From Thermococcus peptonophilus (GTDB lineage Archaea > Methanobacteriota_B > Thermococci > Thermococcales > Thermococcaceae): DNA of 64,000 bases. Below are positions 28,163-36,516 of the stretch, one piece after another (within the stretch, counting starts at the first letter, position 1; the number at the start of each line of letters is the position of its first letter). The notes under the pieces were generated by a model. It was not told the origin of the DNA, ran no database searches, and was given only the letters and a program-made list of their open reading frames with translations. Where the stretch lies: positions 372,001 through 436,000 of the forward strand of contig NZ_CP014750.1 in assembly GCF_001592435.1 (NCBI RefSeq), given 5' to 3'. The position numbers and the translations under genes were made by a program.

Positions 28163-29353
28163 ATGAGGGAGTTCAAGAAGCTTACTCCCTACAAAGAGGC
28201 CCTGAGCCTTCTCCTTAATGATCTGAGCGAGATTCAAGAAGTTGAGGAAGTCCCTCTCGATGAGGCACTTGGAAGAGTCCTGGCCGAGGATGTTGCCTCA
28301 CCAATAGATAGTCCCCCCTTTGACAGAGCTGCCGTTGACGGCTATGCTGTGAGAGCTGAAGATACGTTCCCGGCGAGGGAGTACAATCCAGTTGAACTTA
28401 AAGTAATAGACGAAATCCCCGCAGGCGGAGAGAGCAAGAAGACAGTTAAGCCGGGCACTGCGGTCAAGCTCCTGACTGGAGTCAAAATTCCTGACGGGGC
28501 AAACGCCGTTCTAATGCAGGAGATGGCCGAGCGCGAAGGGGATGTCATAAGGGTTCTTCGCCCGGTTGCTCCAGGCCAGAACGTTGCAATGAAGGGTGAA
28601 GACGTCAGGAAGGGGCAGGTTGTCCTCAAAAAGGGCCAGATTCTAAGGCCGCAGGATCTGGCAATTCTCAAGAGCATAGGCTTCAAGACGGTCAGAGTTA
28701 AAAGGAAGCCTAGAGTCGGCATAATCGTTACAGGAAGCGAGCTCATCGAGGAGTTTGATGAAGAGGCCCTGAACCACGGAAAGATACTTGAGAGCAACTC
28801 CGTTATGCTGAAAGGTCTCGTCAGGCAGTACTTTGGAGAGCCGAGGTTCTATGGAGTAATCCCAGATGACGAGGAGAAAATAGGAGCAGCAATAAGGAAA
28901 GCCCGCTCCGAGAACGACCTCGTCCTTGTCACGGGCGGCTCAGCTTTCGGTGACATGGACTTTGCTCACCGCTTTGTGAATCTCCTGTTCCACGGGACGA
29001 CGATAAAGCCCGGAAGGCCAATAGGGTACGGGGAGAGGGTCTTTGTAATGAGCGGCTATCCGGCAGCGGTCTTCACACAGTTCCACCTCTACGTCAAGCA
29101 CGCGCTTGCGAAGCTCGTGGGTGCACGGAACTATGAAACCAAGGTCAGGGCAAGGCTCATCGAAAGGATTCCAAGCCAGCTCGGCCGCTACGAGTTCGTC
29201 AAGGTCTGGTACGAAGATGGTAAGGCAAGGCCGATAAAGAAGAAGGGCAGCGGCATAATCAGCTCGCTCGTGGAGAGCAACGGTTACATTGGGGTTCCAG
29301 AGGACAGTGAAGGCTACTTAGAGGGAGAAGAGGTGGAGGTTGTGCTGTACTGA
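28163..29353 (+). CDS. moeA: Molybdopterin molybdenumtransferase MoeA
   Basis: The 396-residue protein inserts molybdate or tungstate into adenylyl-molybdopterin. Visible are the MoeA N-terminal SPPFDRAAVDGYAVRAEDT, the second domain ANAVLMQEMAER, the MPT-binding IIVTGSELI and LVTGGSAFGDMDFA, and GRPIGYG...SGYPAAVF. The C-terminal beta domain is complete. It is translationally coupled with moaB. Confidence 0.94.
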   Translation: MREFKKLTPYKEALSLLLNDLSEIQEVEEVPLDEALGRVLAEDVASPIDSPPFDRAAVDGYAVRAEDTFPAREYNPVELKVIDEIPAGGESKKTVKPGTAVKLLTGVKIPDGANAVLMQEMAEREGDVIRVLRPVAPGQNVAMKGEDVRKGQVVLKKGQILRPQDLAILKSIGFKTVRVKRKPRVGIIVTGSELIEEFDEEALNHGKILESNSVMLKGLVRQYFGEPRFYGVIPDDEEKIGAAIRKARSENDLVLVTGGSAFGDMDFAHRFVNLLFHGTTIKPGRPIGYGERVFVMSGYPAAVFTQFHLYVKHALAKLVGARNYETKVRARLIERIPSQLGRYEFVKVWYEDGKARPIKKKGSGIISSLVESNGYIGVPEDSEGYLEGEEVEVVLY

Positions 29354-29363
29354 ACTTTACTTC

Positions 29364-29585
29364 TCATTCGTTTATGCACTCACTAGAGGGTATGACATCA
29401 ATAAGCTCTTTGGGTAGAAGCTTTCGTGCACTCGCGTTTAATTCCCTTAAACACCTAAGAACCTCTTTCCTCTCTCTTTCCTTTTCTTCGAGTATTCTCC
29501 TCAGATAGCCCCGGTAATCTTCGGAAAGCCATGGTACCTCAGTTAATACGCTCTCTTTTGGTTTTTCCTCAGGCTTCATGCTCAT
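29364..29585 (-). CDS. Small charged protein of unknown function
   Basis: This 73-residue protein is helical and rich in Glu, Lys and Arg (GYLRRILEEKERERKEVLRC, then LRELNASARKLLPKELIDVI). I do not recognise it. The length and charge are compatible with a VapB-like antitoxin, but no toxin gene is next to it. It starts with ATG at 29585 or 29579. It is convergent with moeA and lies upstream of the three-hairpin RNA on the same strand. Confidence 0.5.
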   Translation of the reverse strand: MSMKPEEKPKESVLTEVPWLSEDYRGYLRRILEEKERERKEVLRCLRELNASARKLLPKELIDVIPSSECINE

Positions 29586-29699
29586 GCATAGTCTCTGGCA
29601 TTAATAACCTTTTCTATTCATAATTTGCATACTATTAGCAATAGTTTCCAAAATCTGGAAAGAGCTTAAACTCTCTACACCAGGACTCCAGAATTCGTC

Positions 29700-29920
29700 G
29701 AGGATATAGCCCGCCGGTAACTCCCGCCCTCATCGAAGGCGTACGCCACCCTTGGGCGGGCTAACCCTGGCGGGCCAATAACTGTGCCCGGCCTGGGTTT
29801 CCCTTGGTCATCGCGCTCCGGGACGCGGAAGGCCCTCCCGCGGGGACCTCGCTGAGGCCGGGCTGTTGCCCCCGCATCGCCCCCCGGTTCATTCTCCCCG
29901 GGGTCCTCGCGCAGGGGCAA
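29700..29920 (-). ncRNA. Three-hairpin H/ACA guide RNA
   Basis: A GC-rich block folds on the minus strand into three stems each followed by an ANA box. Stem 1 pairs TGCCCCTGC (from 29919) with GCGGGGGCA, then ACA at 29866-29864. Stem 2 pairs GCCCGGCCT with AGGCCGGGC, then ACA at 29785-29783. Stem 3 pairs GGCCCGCC with GGCGGGCT, then ATA at 29707-29705. Each hairpin holds UGA/GA kink-turn material (GAATGAA, CGATGACC, CGATGAGG). A TTTATAAA box at 29947-29940 sits about 24 nt before the predicted 5' end near 29920. Targets are unknown. Confidence 0.75.
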
Positions 29921-30045
29921 TTTACTATTCACTGTCAGGTTTATAAATTGATGGTCTGCAATTACCCTTCTCAAATCGGCCGTTCTTTGTCATATCGCCG
30001 AAAACTTATTTAAGGAACTTCTCAAATCTTCAGCCGGTGATGAGA

Positions 30046-31305
30046 ATGGATGACAAAGCTGGAGGCTACAAGATCATCCATGACGGCATTCACGGGAGCA
30101 TGAAGGTCTCCGGAGTCATCCTCGACCTTATAAAAACGCCTGAATTCCAGAGGCTGAGACAGATAAAGCAGCTTGGGCTTGCGTACCTCGTTTACCCAGG
30201 TGCCAACCACTCGCGCTTTGAACACTCACTTGGGGCCTGGCACCTGGCCAAACGCCTTTCTGAGGAAGTTGGCCTCCCGAAAGAGGAGTCCGAAATACTT
30301 CAGGTGGGTGCGCTCCTCCACGACATCGGCCACGGGCCGCTCAGCCACACCTTTGAGGGCATCTACAAGCACTACGTGAAGGAGCGCGATCACATGCGCC
30401 TGGGCCAGGACATAATCCTCGGCAACATCAACATAACGGGGGATGAGGATGGTGGAAGAATACCCGAAATACTTGAGAAATACGGCATAGACCCAAAGGC
30501 CGTTTCTGGTATAATCCTTGGAAAGGCTGAGAAGCCCTACCTCGGCCAGATGCTCCACGGGGGCGTTGACGTTGACCAGCTCGACTACTTAGTGAGGGAT
30601 GCTCACTACACCGGCGTCGCTCACGGTATAATAGACCTGGAGAGGCTCCTTAAGGTTATGAAAATCCACGATGGCCAGCTCGTTGTTGATGAGAAGGGCG
30701 TTGAGGCCGTTGAGGGGATGATGGTCGCCAGGGCGCTCATGTACTCGAGGGTGTACTTCCACCACACTGTTAAGATAGCCGAAGGAATGCTGACGAGGGC
30801 CCTTGAGTTCGCCCTCGACGAGGGGCACCTGTGGGACTTCTGGAGGATGACAGACTGCAGGGTCCTGGTAGAACTTGAAGACCTTGAGGGCCTTCCTGCG
30901 GAGCTTACAAAGAGAGTCTTACACAGAAAACTCTACAAGGCAGCCGTTTTGATAACTGCAGAGGAACTCAGCACCGAGGAAAAGAGGGAGCTTCTAAACG
31001 CCTACAGAAACGTCAAGAAGAGACAGGAGATCGAAAGAAACCTGGCAGATGCCGTCGGAGCGAGCGAGGGTGAGGTTATTCTGGAGTTCAGCATCGCCGA
31101 CCTCATGCTGAGCGAGCCGAGGCTCAAGGAGACGGGGATAAACGTTCTCCTAGATAACGGCGAGATTCAGCCCCTGACGAAGGTGACGCCTTTAGCTAAC
31201 GCACTCAAGAGGAGGCAGACCCCCAGGTGGGCGGTCATGATAGCCTCCCCCGAAAAGTACGTGGACAGACTGAGGGAAGTCTGGAGAAGGGTTATCTTCA
31301 GCTGA
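30046..31305 (+). CDS. HD-domain phosphohydrolase (dNTPase-like)
   Basis: The 419-residue protein starts with IIHDGIHGSMKVSGVILDLI and has RLRQIKQLGLAYLVYPGANHSRFEHSLG, the metal-binding HD pair in VGALLHDIGHGPLSHTFE and the later LDYLVRDAHYTGV aspartate. This is the SAMHD1/dGTPase-like HD group, which strips triphosphate from dNTPs. The start at 30046 is preferred after GGTGATG; ATG 30040 and GTG 30037 are alternatives. Nucleotide specificity is unknown. It overlaps the convergent regulator by 8 bp. Confidence 0.88.
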   Translation: MDDKAGGYKIIHDGIHGSMKVSGVILDLIKTPEFQRLRQIKQLGLAYLVYPGANHSRFEHSLGAWHLAKRLSEEVGLPKEESEILQVGALLHDIGHGPLSHTFEGIYKHYVKERDHMRLGQDIILGNINITGDEDGGRIPEILEKYGIDPKAVSGIILGKAEKPYLGQMLHGGVDVDQLDYLVRDAHYTGVAHGIIDLERLLKVMKIHDGQLVVDEKGVEAVEGMMVARALMYSRVYFHHTVKIAEGMLTRALEFALDEGHLWDFWRMTDCRVLVELEDLEGLPAELTKRVLHRKLYKAAVLITAEELSTEEKRELLNAYRNVKKRQEIERNLADAVGASEGEVILEFSIADLMLSEPRLKETGINVLLDNGEIQPLTKVTPLANALKRRQTPRWAVMIASPEKYVDRLREVWRRVIFS

Positions 31306-32254
31306 AGAGCTTTTCCTTTATCTCCTTCTTCAGCTTGTCAATGAGTTCTATAAGCTCGTCGGCGTCTCTGACTTCCTCAAGGCTCTCCTTTGGGATGAGA
31401 GGGACTTCTGAAACAACATCTGCCTTTGTTTTTTCCAGTATGAAAACGCCCCCGCTGTTAACTATTCTGCTGACCTCTGATACCATCTCGGCACGTTTTA
31501 TGGTGGAGCGCGTCTTCCTCTCATCTATACCGGTGAGAAGGTGTATGTCATCTTCAGTTGAAATCGCGTTGAAAGGTGCCTTTTTCACCTTCACGAGGCC
31601 CAGGCCAAGTTTCTTTAGCCTCTCAAAAACCTCGCGCTCGAGCGGTGTTTCGGGCTTAACGTTGAGGTCAGCTTCAACTTTGGCCCTCAAGATGTCTATC
31701 GGCTCCGCGAGGGCTTCATCAAATATCTCTTCAAGCTGGATGGCTACCTCAAGCGAAACCGCCTGTTCGCCGCGTTCGTAGTTGAGCAGGCTCTTTCTGG
31801 ATACGCCGAGCAACTGTGCCAGTTCAGTTACAGAATAGCCGTGCTTCTCCCTGAGTTCTCTCAACAGCTCTCCGTTTATTCTGACGTACAGGCCGCCGCG
31901 CTCCGCGAAAACGGCCGGCAACTCGTTGTTCAGGAGGGCGTCGTAGAGAGTTTCGGGGCGGAGGGCATATATCCCAAAGCGTTCGTACACCACACCCTCT
32001 TCAAGCTCGCCGCTCTTACTCCTTAACCCAACAATAAGCGGAGAAGCCTTGAAGAACTTGGAAAGACGCTTTAAGTCCTCTGCCTGCTCTTCCGTTATCG
32101 TGTCGATGTTCACAGCCGCCTTTATGAAAAGCAGGAGGAAGAGCCTACTCGCCACTAGGTCAAAGCACGACCCCTTAAGGTCTAACCTGGCAACGCGGTA
32201 CCCTGCACCTCGGAGTATCGCTTCAACGGTCTTTATGAGTCTCTCCCTTTCCAT
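31298..32254 (-). CDS. Archaeal XRE-type transcription regulator
   Basis: The 318-residue protein has an N-terminal restriction-endonuclease-like part (LIKTVEAILRGAGYRVARLD, KAAVNIDTITEEQAEDLKRL), a central XRE helix-turn-helix (YSVTELAQLLGVSRKSLLNYERGEQ) and a C-terminal alpha-beta domain ending KKEIKEKLFS. This layout is common to a conserved archaeal regulator family. The ATG at 32254 is chosen; the longer frame to 32563 is antisense to the acetyltransferase. Its target is unknown. Confidence 0.85.
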   Translation of the reverse strand: MERERLIKTVEAILRGAGYRVARLDLKGSCFDLVASRLFLLLFIKAAVNIDTITEEQAEDLKRLSKFFKASPLIVGLRSKSGELEEGVVYERFGIYALRPETLYDALLNNELPAVFAERGGLYVRINGELLRELREKHGYSVTELAQLLGVSRKSLLNYERGEQAVSLEVAIQLEEIFDEALAEPIDILRAKVEADLNVKPETPLEREVFERLKKLGLGLVKVKKAPFNAISTEDDIHLLTGIDERKTRSTIKRAEMVSEVSRIVNSGGVFILEKTKADVVSEVPLIPKESLEEVRDADELIELIDKLKKEIKEKLFS

Positions 32255-32300
32255 CGTTTTTAAATACCCATAACACCTTAATAAATTTAAGGTGTGGTCA

Positions 32301-32834
32301 ATGCGCCCCGTGGTGATAAAGGGAAAACTGGTCTCGCTGGCCGTTCCAACTAAAGATGACGTGAGGAGGGCCTGGCTCTGGTATAACGACCGCGATGTGA
32401 GAAGGTTTTTGAGTGATCCGGATGGGCTGTTCTTTTTTGAGGACGAGCTTGAGTGGTACGAGGCCGTGAGGAGAGGGAAACGCGAGAACAGGGTCTTTAC
32501 TGTTCTGGAGACCTCGTCCAAAAGCCCGGTCGGGTTTGTGGGCCTGCACAAAATAAACCACAAAGACGGTCACGCTGAACTTGGATACTTCATAGCGAAG
32601 GAGTACTGGAACAGGGGCTACGCCACCGAGGCTGTTGAGCTGGCTCTGAAATACGCCTTTGAGTGGCTTAACTTGAGAAAGGTCTATGCGAGGGTCTATG
32701 AGCCAAACATCGCATCAATCCGCGTCCTGGAAAAGAACGGCTTCGAACTTGTGGGCAGGATGAAGAAGCACTCCCACATACCTGGCTACGGGTTCGTGGA
32801 TGAGCTGATATTCGAGAAGTTCAGAGAAGAATAA
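32301..32834 (+). CDS. GNAT acetyltransferase (RimJ/RimL type)
   Basis: The 177-residue protein begins MRPVVIKGKLVSLAVPTKDD and shows the RimJ/RimL-like GNAT elements: WYNDRDVRRFL, GFVGLHKINHKDGHAELGYFI, the acetyl-CoA loop YWNRGYATEAVELALKYAF, and the PNIASIRVLEKNGFELVGRM helix. It probably acetylates a protein N-terminus or small amine. An AAGGTG site precedes the start; GTG 32292 is possible. It is divergent from the XRE regulator, sharing an AT-rich promoter gap. Confidence 0.88.
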   Translation: MRPVVIKGKLVSLAVPTKDDVRRAWLWYNDRDVRRFLSDPDGLFFFEDELEWYEAVRRGKRENRVFTVLETSSKSPVGFVGLHKINHKDGHAELGYFIAKEYWNRGYATEAVELALKYAFEWLNLRKVYARVYEPNIASIRVLEKNGFELVGRMKKHSHIPGYGFVDELIFEKFREE

Positions 32835-32845
32835 GGGAAAGGAGC

Positions 32846-33496
32846 TCACTCGAGCTTCTTGTAGCAGAACCACCAGTCGTAGCACTCGATCTCGCCCTTG
32901 GCCTTGGCCTCTTCCCTGGCCTTCTTCTCCTCGATGTTGCTGGCCGGTGGGACGATGACCTTGTCGCCGATGAGCTCGTTGTTCGGCCACTTGTGCGGCA
33001 GGGCAACGCCCTTCTCGTCGCTGATCTTGAGGGCCTTAACAAGGCGGAGTATCTCGTCCCAATCCCTGCCGACCTCGGCCGGGTAGTAGACGATGGCCCT
33101 TATGACGCCCTTGTCGTCAACGACGAAGACAGCCCTGGCGGTTGCGGTTGAACCGCTTGGAATCATGCCGAGCTTCTCTGCAAGGTCGCCCCTGTCGTCG
33201 GCGATGATTGGGAAGGTTATCTCCTCGCCGAGGTTCTCCTTGATCCACTCCATCCACTTGATGTGGCTGAAGACCTGGTCAACGCTGAGTCCGATGGGCT
33301 CGACGCCGAGCTCCCTGAACTGGTCAACCCTCTTCTGCATGGCATAGAACTCGGTCGTACAGACCGGGGTGAAGTCGGCCGGGTGGCTGAAGAGTATGAA
33401 CCACTTGCCCTGCTCGGCGAAGTAGTCCGGGAGCTTTATCACTCCGTGGGTAGTCTTGACCTCAACCTCTGGGAACTTTTCTCCTATGACGACCAT
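32846..33496 (-). CDS. Peroxiredoxin (Prx6-like)
   Basis: The 216-residue protein has the AhpC/TSA fold with the peroxidatic Cys in [15 protein letters not shown], the catalytic Arg further on, and an extra C-terminal domain with the [12 protein letters not shown] pair of cysteines. It reduces hydrogen peroxide and alkyl peroxides. Thermococcales proteins of this length form decamers. A GAGGTGATG site precedes the ATG. The neighbouring 290-bp gap holds its promoter. Confidence 0.95.
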   Translation of the reverse strand: MVVIGEKFPEVEVKTTHGVIKLPDYFAEQGKWFILFSHPADFTPVCTTEFYAMQKRVDQFRELGVEPIGLSVDQVFSHIKWMEWIKENLGEEITFPIIADDRGDLAEKLGMIPSGSTATARAVFVVDDKGVIRAIVYYPAEVGRDWDEILRLVKALKISDEKGVALPHKWPNNELIGDKVIVPPASNIEEKKAREEAKAKGEIECYDWWFCYKKLE

Positions 33497-33787
33497 CTTT
33501 CATCACCTCTTTCCTTTCCCTGTGTCGTCTTCACTATAAACCAATGTGGTTCGAATATATAAAGTTTTCGGTTTGGTTTTGGGAACAGATTTGACGGAAA
33601 GACGAATTAAGATGAGCATCTGTTTTATGAACATCTAAATCATAACTCTTTGATTGTCATAATTAATCAGTTTTACCCAAATTATGGTCATAATTTCAAA
33701 AAATATAGCCCTTGGTAGACTCAAATATATCCCCCTTTGGACAGGTTTGCTTTAGAGAACTGAAATTGCAACCCAAAAGAGCTTACT
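33497..33787. promoter_or_regulatory. Intergenic gap with peroxiredoxin promoter
   Basis: No gene is visible in this gap. The part near 33550-33570 (AATATATAAAG) includes a TATA-like element for the minus-strand peroxiredoxin gene. The rest is AT-rich, with two GGTCATAATT/GTCATAATTA copies near 33656 and 33685. These could be a weak repeat, but no palindrome is clear. Confidence 0.4.
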
Positions 33788-34354
33788 TCAGAAGGATATC
33801 CTCACTTTTCTGGCGACTTCTCTCTCAACTAGGGCACGCCCAATAACGGCAGGGATAATGGCCATATCCCCAGCCATGAAGGGTCCATACTCTTTCATGT
33901 CCGGGCCAAGAACGGCTGGGAGGTCTATCTGGATAATGTAAGCTTCCTTTGGGACGTCCTTGGGCCTGTACTCCGCCTCGACCTCACTCTCCTCCTGAGG
34001 TTGGACTTCCTCCGAAATTTCCGGGAGTTCTTCCCTCTCGATAAAGGCTCTTATGACGTTGAAGAGCCTCTTTTCCTCGGCTGTCATCTCAGCGATTTTA
34101 CCCTCGACTGCTAGATCAACTATCTTGTGGAGTCTGAGCTTGATGATCTCCTTCATAAGGGACTCCGCTATTTTGAGCTGGGCAAGGTAAAGCCTCTCCT
34201 CGACGTCTTCTCCGCGTTCCCTGGAGCTCTCCGCGCTCAGCTTCAGAGCCTTTATCAGGCTGTCGAACTCAACGTAGAAGTCTTCATCAAGTTCGTTTAA
34301 ATCCGTACTTGAAAGCTCTGCCTCCAGGAGTTCCCTGAGCTTCACTATGTCCAC
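33788..34354 (-). CDS. gins15: GINS complex subunit (Gins15/Gins51)
   Basis: The 188-residue protein has the Gins51-type order: an N-terminal helical domain (MDIVKLRELLEAELSSTDLNELDEDFY, then LKIAESLMKEIIKLRLHKIV), an acidic linker, and a C-terminal beta domain (YIIQIDLPAVLGPDMKEYGPF, then GDMAIIPAVIGRALVEREVA). GINS bridges the MCM helicase, GAN nuclease and polymerases at the replication fork. Position next to PCNA is the usual Thermococcales arrangement, from memory. It starts with GTG. Confidence 0.88.
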   Translation of the reverse strand: MDIVKLRELLEAELSSTDLNELDEDFYVEFDSLIKALKLSAESSRERGEDVEERLYLAQLKIAESLMKEIIKLRLHKIVDLAVEGKIAEMTAEEKRLFNVIRAFIEREELPEISEEVQPQEESEVEAEYRPKDVPKEAYIIQIDLPAVLGPDMKEYGPFMAGDMAIIPAVIGRALVEREVARKVRISF

Positions 34355-34384
34355 GTTCCCACCTCAAAAAAAGAGTTGGGAGAG

Positions 34385-35134
34385 TCACTCCTCAACGCGC
34401 GGGGCGAGCAGGAAAGTCAGTCTGCCCTCGTCTCTGATCATGTACTCCATCTGGAGGGGCATCTCGTTGCCGAAGCGGATGATCACCTCGTCGGCCTTTC
34501 CGATGCCCTTGACCATGTCGCTGAGGTAGCTTATTCCATAGGCGCTCTTGGTCTCTTCCTCAACCTCGAGGTCGAGCAGGCCCTCGTCCTCAAGGGTAAG
34601 CCTTATCTCAACCTCGTTGGTCTCGCCCTCGGCCTTCATAGTGAACTCGTTCTCCTTCGCTATGAACTTGATGGCGTCGCTGACGAGGGAAGCGTCCTTT
34701 ATACCCTCCTTGAGGACTTCGCCAAGGAGGACTACCTTGGCTGTGAAAGGAAGCTCGGGAAGCTCCAGCTCAAGCTCTTCCACATCTATCAGCGGAAGCC
34801 TGAATGTCCTCTTGGCGGTTCCCTCAAAGGTTATTTCGAGGAAGTTCTCGTCGCCCTTCTTGAGTATGAGGGTGTCCTTGGCCTTTCCGCGCTTGAGGAT
34901 CTTCTTGAACTGGCCCATGTTGATGCCGATTGTCTCAGGCTCTTCCACCTCATACTTGGAGAAGATGCTTTCGGGCAAGTTAAGGTCAATGAGAACGACC
35001 CTGCTCGGGTCCATTGCGCGCATACTTATGCCTTCCTCAGTGAACTTAAAGGCGGCCTCGTCAATGAGGTTGCTTGCGGTCGCTATCAGGTCTGCAAATT
35101 CCTTGGCCCCATCAAAAACAACTTCGAACGGCAT
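34385..35134 (-). CDS. pcn: DNA polymerase sliding clamp PCNA
   Basis: The 249-residue protein is a full-length archaeal PCNA: FDGAKEFADLIATASNLIDEAAF, EEGISMRAMDPSRVVLIDLNL, the interdomain connector around LPLIDVEELELELPELPF, and the C-terminal MPLQMEYMIRDEGRLTFLLAPRVEE. It forms a trimeric ring that tethers polymerase, ligase and nucleases. GGAGGGG lies inside the end of the upstream 58-residue gene, showing coupled translation. gins15 follows at 30 bp. Confidence 0.97.
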   Translation of the reverse strand: MPFEVVFDGAKEFADLIATASNLIDEAAFKFTEEGISMRAMDPSRVVLIDLNLPESIFSKYEVEEPETIGINMGQFKKILKRGKAKDTLILKKGDENFLEITFEGTAKRTFRLPLIDVEELELELPELPFTAKVVLLGEVLKEGIKDASLVSDAIKFIAKENEFTMKAEGETNEVEIRLTLEDEGLLDLEVEEETKSAYGISYLSDMVKGIGKADEVIIRFGNEMPLQMEYMIRDEGRLTFLLAPRVEE

Positions 35135-35136
35135 TT

Positions 35137-35313
35137 CTACCCCTCCTTTTTAGCTGACTCCAATATCTGAAGCATGAGCCTAACCCTTTCTTTCCCGCGG
35201 AATAAATAAGTCTTTCCATTGTCGGTGTCGGGTAAGCGGAGGTACGCCTCCTCAAGCTCTTTGAGGGCCTTCTGAGCGAGCTTTTTCAGGGTTTCAAGCT
35301 CGATCTCGTTCAC
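35137..35313 (-). CDS. 58-residue protein between TFS and PCNA
   Basis: This short gene lies exactly between tfs and pcn. It starts with GTG at 35313, overlapping the tfs stop by 4 bp (GTGA), and stops 2 bp before the PCNA start. It reads NEIELETLKKLAQKALKEL, then EEAYLRLPDTDNGKTYLFRG and KERVRLMLQILESAKKEG: two charged helices around a short loop. I do not know a family for it. The perfect operon fit and natural composition support a real gene; a role linked to PCNA or transcription is only positional. Confidence 0.8.
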   Translation of the reverse strand: MNEIELETLKKLAQKALKELEEAYLRLPDTDNGKTYLFRGKERVRLMLQILESAKKEG

Positions 35314-35642
35314 TCATACGACCTCCAGACGTAGCCACACTTGGTGCACTTGTAGAATATTGTGCTTGGTTCGTCTCCAGCTCTGGTCTGAAGCTCCCAC
35401 CAGTAGGCAGTATCATTGCCACACTTTGGACAGGTAACGTGAGCTATTGGCAGGGTCTTAAGATCCTGCTCCACCACTATGATTTCCTCGTCCGGCTTGT
35501 GCTCGACTTTCTTGGTGATCTTTGTTTTCTCCCTGTCCTTTTCCTCGTCGAAGGGCTCTTCATAGCCACATGAACGACAGACCCATACCTTTCTCTTTCT
35601 GTCAGGGAGCATCAGGTTCCCGCACTTTGGACAGAACTTCAT
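35310..35642 (-). CDS. tfs: Transcription factor S
   Basis: The 110-residue protein has two zinc ribbons: CPKCGN...CRSCGY near the start and CPKCGND...CTKCGYVWR at the end. The TFIIS-like tip RAGDEPSTIFYKC carries the acidic pair that triggers RNA cleavage. TFS rescues backtracked archaeal RNA polymerase and resembles both TFIIS and the Rpb9/RpoM subunits. It heads the tfs-small gene-pcn-gins15 operon. Confidence 0.95.
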   Translation of the reverse strand: MKFCPKCGNLMLPDRKRKVWVCRSCGYEEPFDEEKDREKTKITKKVEHKPDEEIIVVEQDLKTLPIAHVTCPKCGNDTAYWWELQTRAGDEPSTIFYKCTKCGYVWRSYE

Positions 35643-35776
35643 CTCTCACCACCCCCTTTAGCCGAGGGTTCGGTATGTTGGAAGAGAATAAAAAGTTTTG
35701 CCAACTCCTTAACTCCGGATAACTCTCATTTTTTATGGAAAATTAGAGAACAGGCCAGCAGAAAAGAAGAAATGCA

Positions 35777-36232
35777 TCACCCCTTAACTTCAAACTCCAC
35801 ACTGACCTCGTAGCTAGCATTGTCTTTGGTCCCAGGGGAATTCAAAATGACCTTTTTTGTGATCTTGTAGTGTCCCGGAGAAAGCTTCAGGTCTGCGAGA
35901 TTGACCTTCTGCTCCCAGCTCTTTCCAGGCTCTATCGAAACGGCAACCGCTATGAACATGAGGTTAACGGGAACCTCCTTCCACTCACCGTTTTCTTCCC
36001 GGTAGAGCCTGAAGTGGTAGCTGGTAGTCACATTTACCTTGCCCTCGTTGGTTATCCTGATGGTCATAGTGTCAGAAGGACTGTAGACGGACTTGTCGAG
36101 CTCCATTTTGACGAACTTCGCGTGGTTGTCCTGCGGCGAACCGCTTGCCTCCTTTCCAGTCCAGCTGAGTGCTCCGTATCCCGCTACGACCAAAACAACA
36201 ATGGCTATTCCTATCACAAGCGCCTTCTTCAT
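35777..36232 (-). CDS. Secreted or membrane-anchored Ig-like domain protein
   Basis: The 151-residue protein begins with a signal anchor (MKKALVIGIAIVVLVVAGYG), then a beta-rich domain: VKMELDKSVYSPSDTMTIRI, TNEGKVNVTTSYHFRLYREE, SIEPGKSWEQKVNL and a C-terminal EVSVEFEVKG strand. This resembles the BsuPI/intracellular proteinase-inhibitor-type Ig-like fold. No catalytic residues are seen. It probably faces outward at the cell surface. The ATG at 36232 follows GGTG; the frame extends upstream without good support. Confidence 0.7.
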   Translation of the reverse strand: MKKALVIGIAIVVLVVAGYGALSWTGKEASGSPQDNHAKFVKMELDKSVYSPSDTMTIRITNEGKVNVTTSYHFRLYREENGEWKEVPVNLMFIAVAVSIEPGKSWEQKVNLADLKLSPGHYKITKKVILNSPGTKDNASYEVSVEFEVKG

Positions 36233-36359
36233 TGATTTCACCAGAAACCGTTGAACCTCCGGAATAATAACCCTTTCGTTCACTTCAAGAGGTTTCGAAA
36301 CGTTGGATGATTTGAGCACCTAGATTTAATACTCTGATTTTACTCTGTTCTCAGGAAAG

Positions 36360-36406
36360 TCAGCGGTACCGGGGGCGCGTGGCTAATGAAGACACGGTAC
36401 CGCTGA
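36360..36406. repeat. Perfect 12-bp inverted repeat, candidate structured RNA or operator
   Basis: TCAGCGGTACCG at 36360-36371 is exactly inverted at 36395-36406, with a 23-base loop. Each arm itself contains the palindrome GGTACC. It lies in the 280-bp gap between the glyA stop and the Ig-like protein start. It could be a terminator-like hairpin after glyA, a small RNA, or a protein-binding site. It lacks a clear ANA box or paired C and D boxes. Confidence 0.6.
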
Positions 36407-36516
36407 AAACGGCTAGAGAAGGTTGTTTATAACATTTTCTTCAAAAAAATCCAGCGGAGATATCCCCATTCTGAATACAATAGAAATTAGAAATAAAAAC
36501 GTGGAAAAGTTCCAAT

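Noticed and set aside
22412-29920. RNase P RNA or SRP RNA as the identity of the GC-rich RNAs
   Set aside because: Neither shows the universally conserved P4 strands of RNase P (GAGGAAAGUC, ACAGAA) nor the SRP S-domain loops; ANA boxes after each stem fit H/ACA.
29675-29974. 99-codon minus-strand frame and 69-codon plus-strand frame over the second GC-rich block
   Set aside because: Composition is that of structured RNA (GPRGRAFRVP, PRIAPRFILP), no ribosome site, and three stems with ANA boxes account for it.
32255-32563. N-terminal extension of the XRE regulator frame
   Set aside because: It overlaps the divergent acetyltransferase antisense and lacks a ribosome site; the ATG at 32254 fits the family start.
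34376-35170. 264-codon plus-strand frame opposite PCNA
   Set aside because: Antisense shadow caused by third-position G/C bias; PCNA motifs are complete on the other strand.
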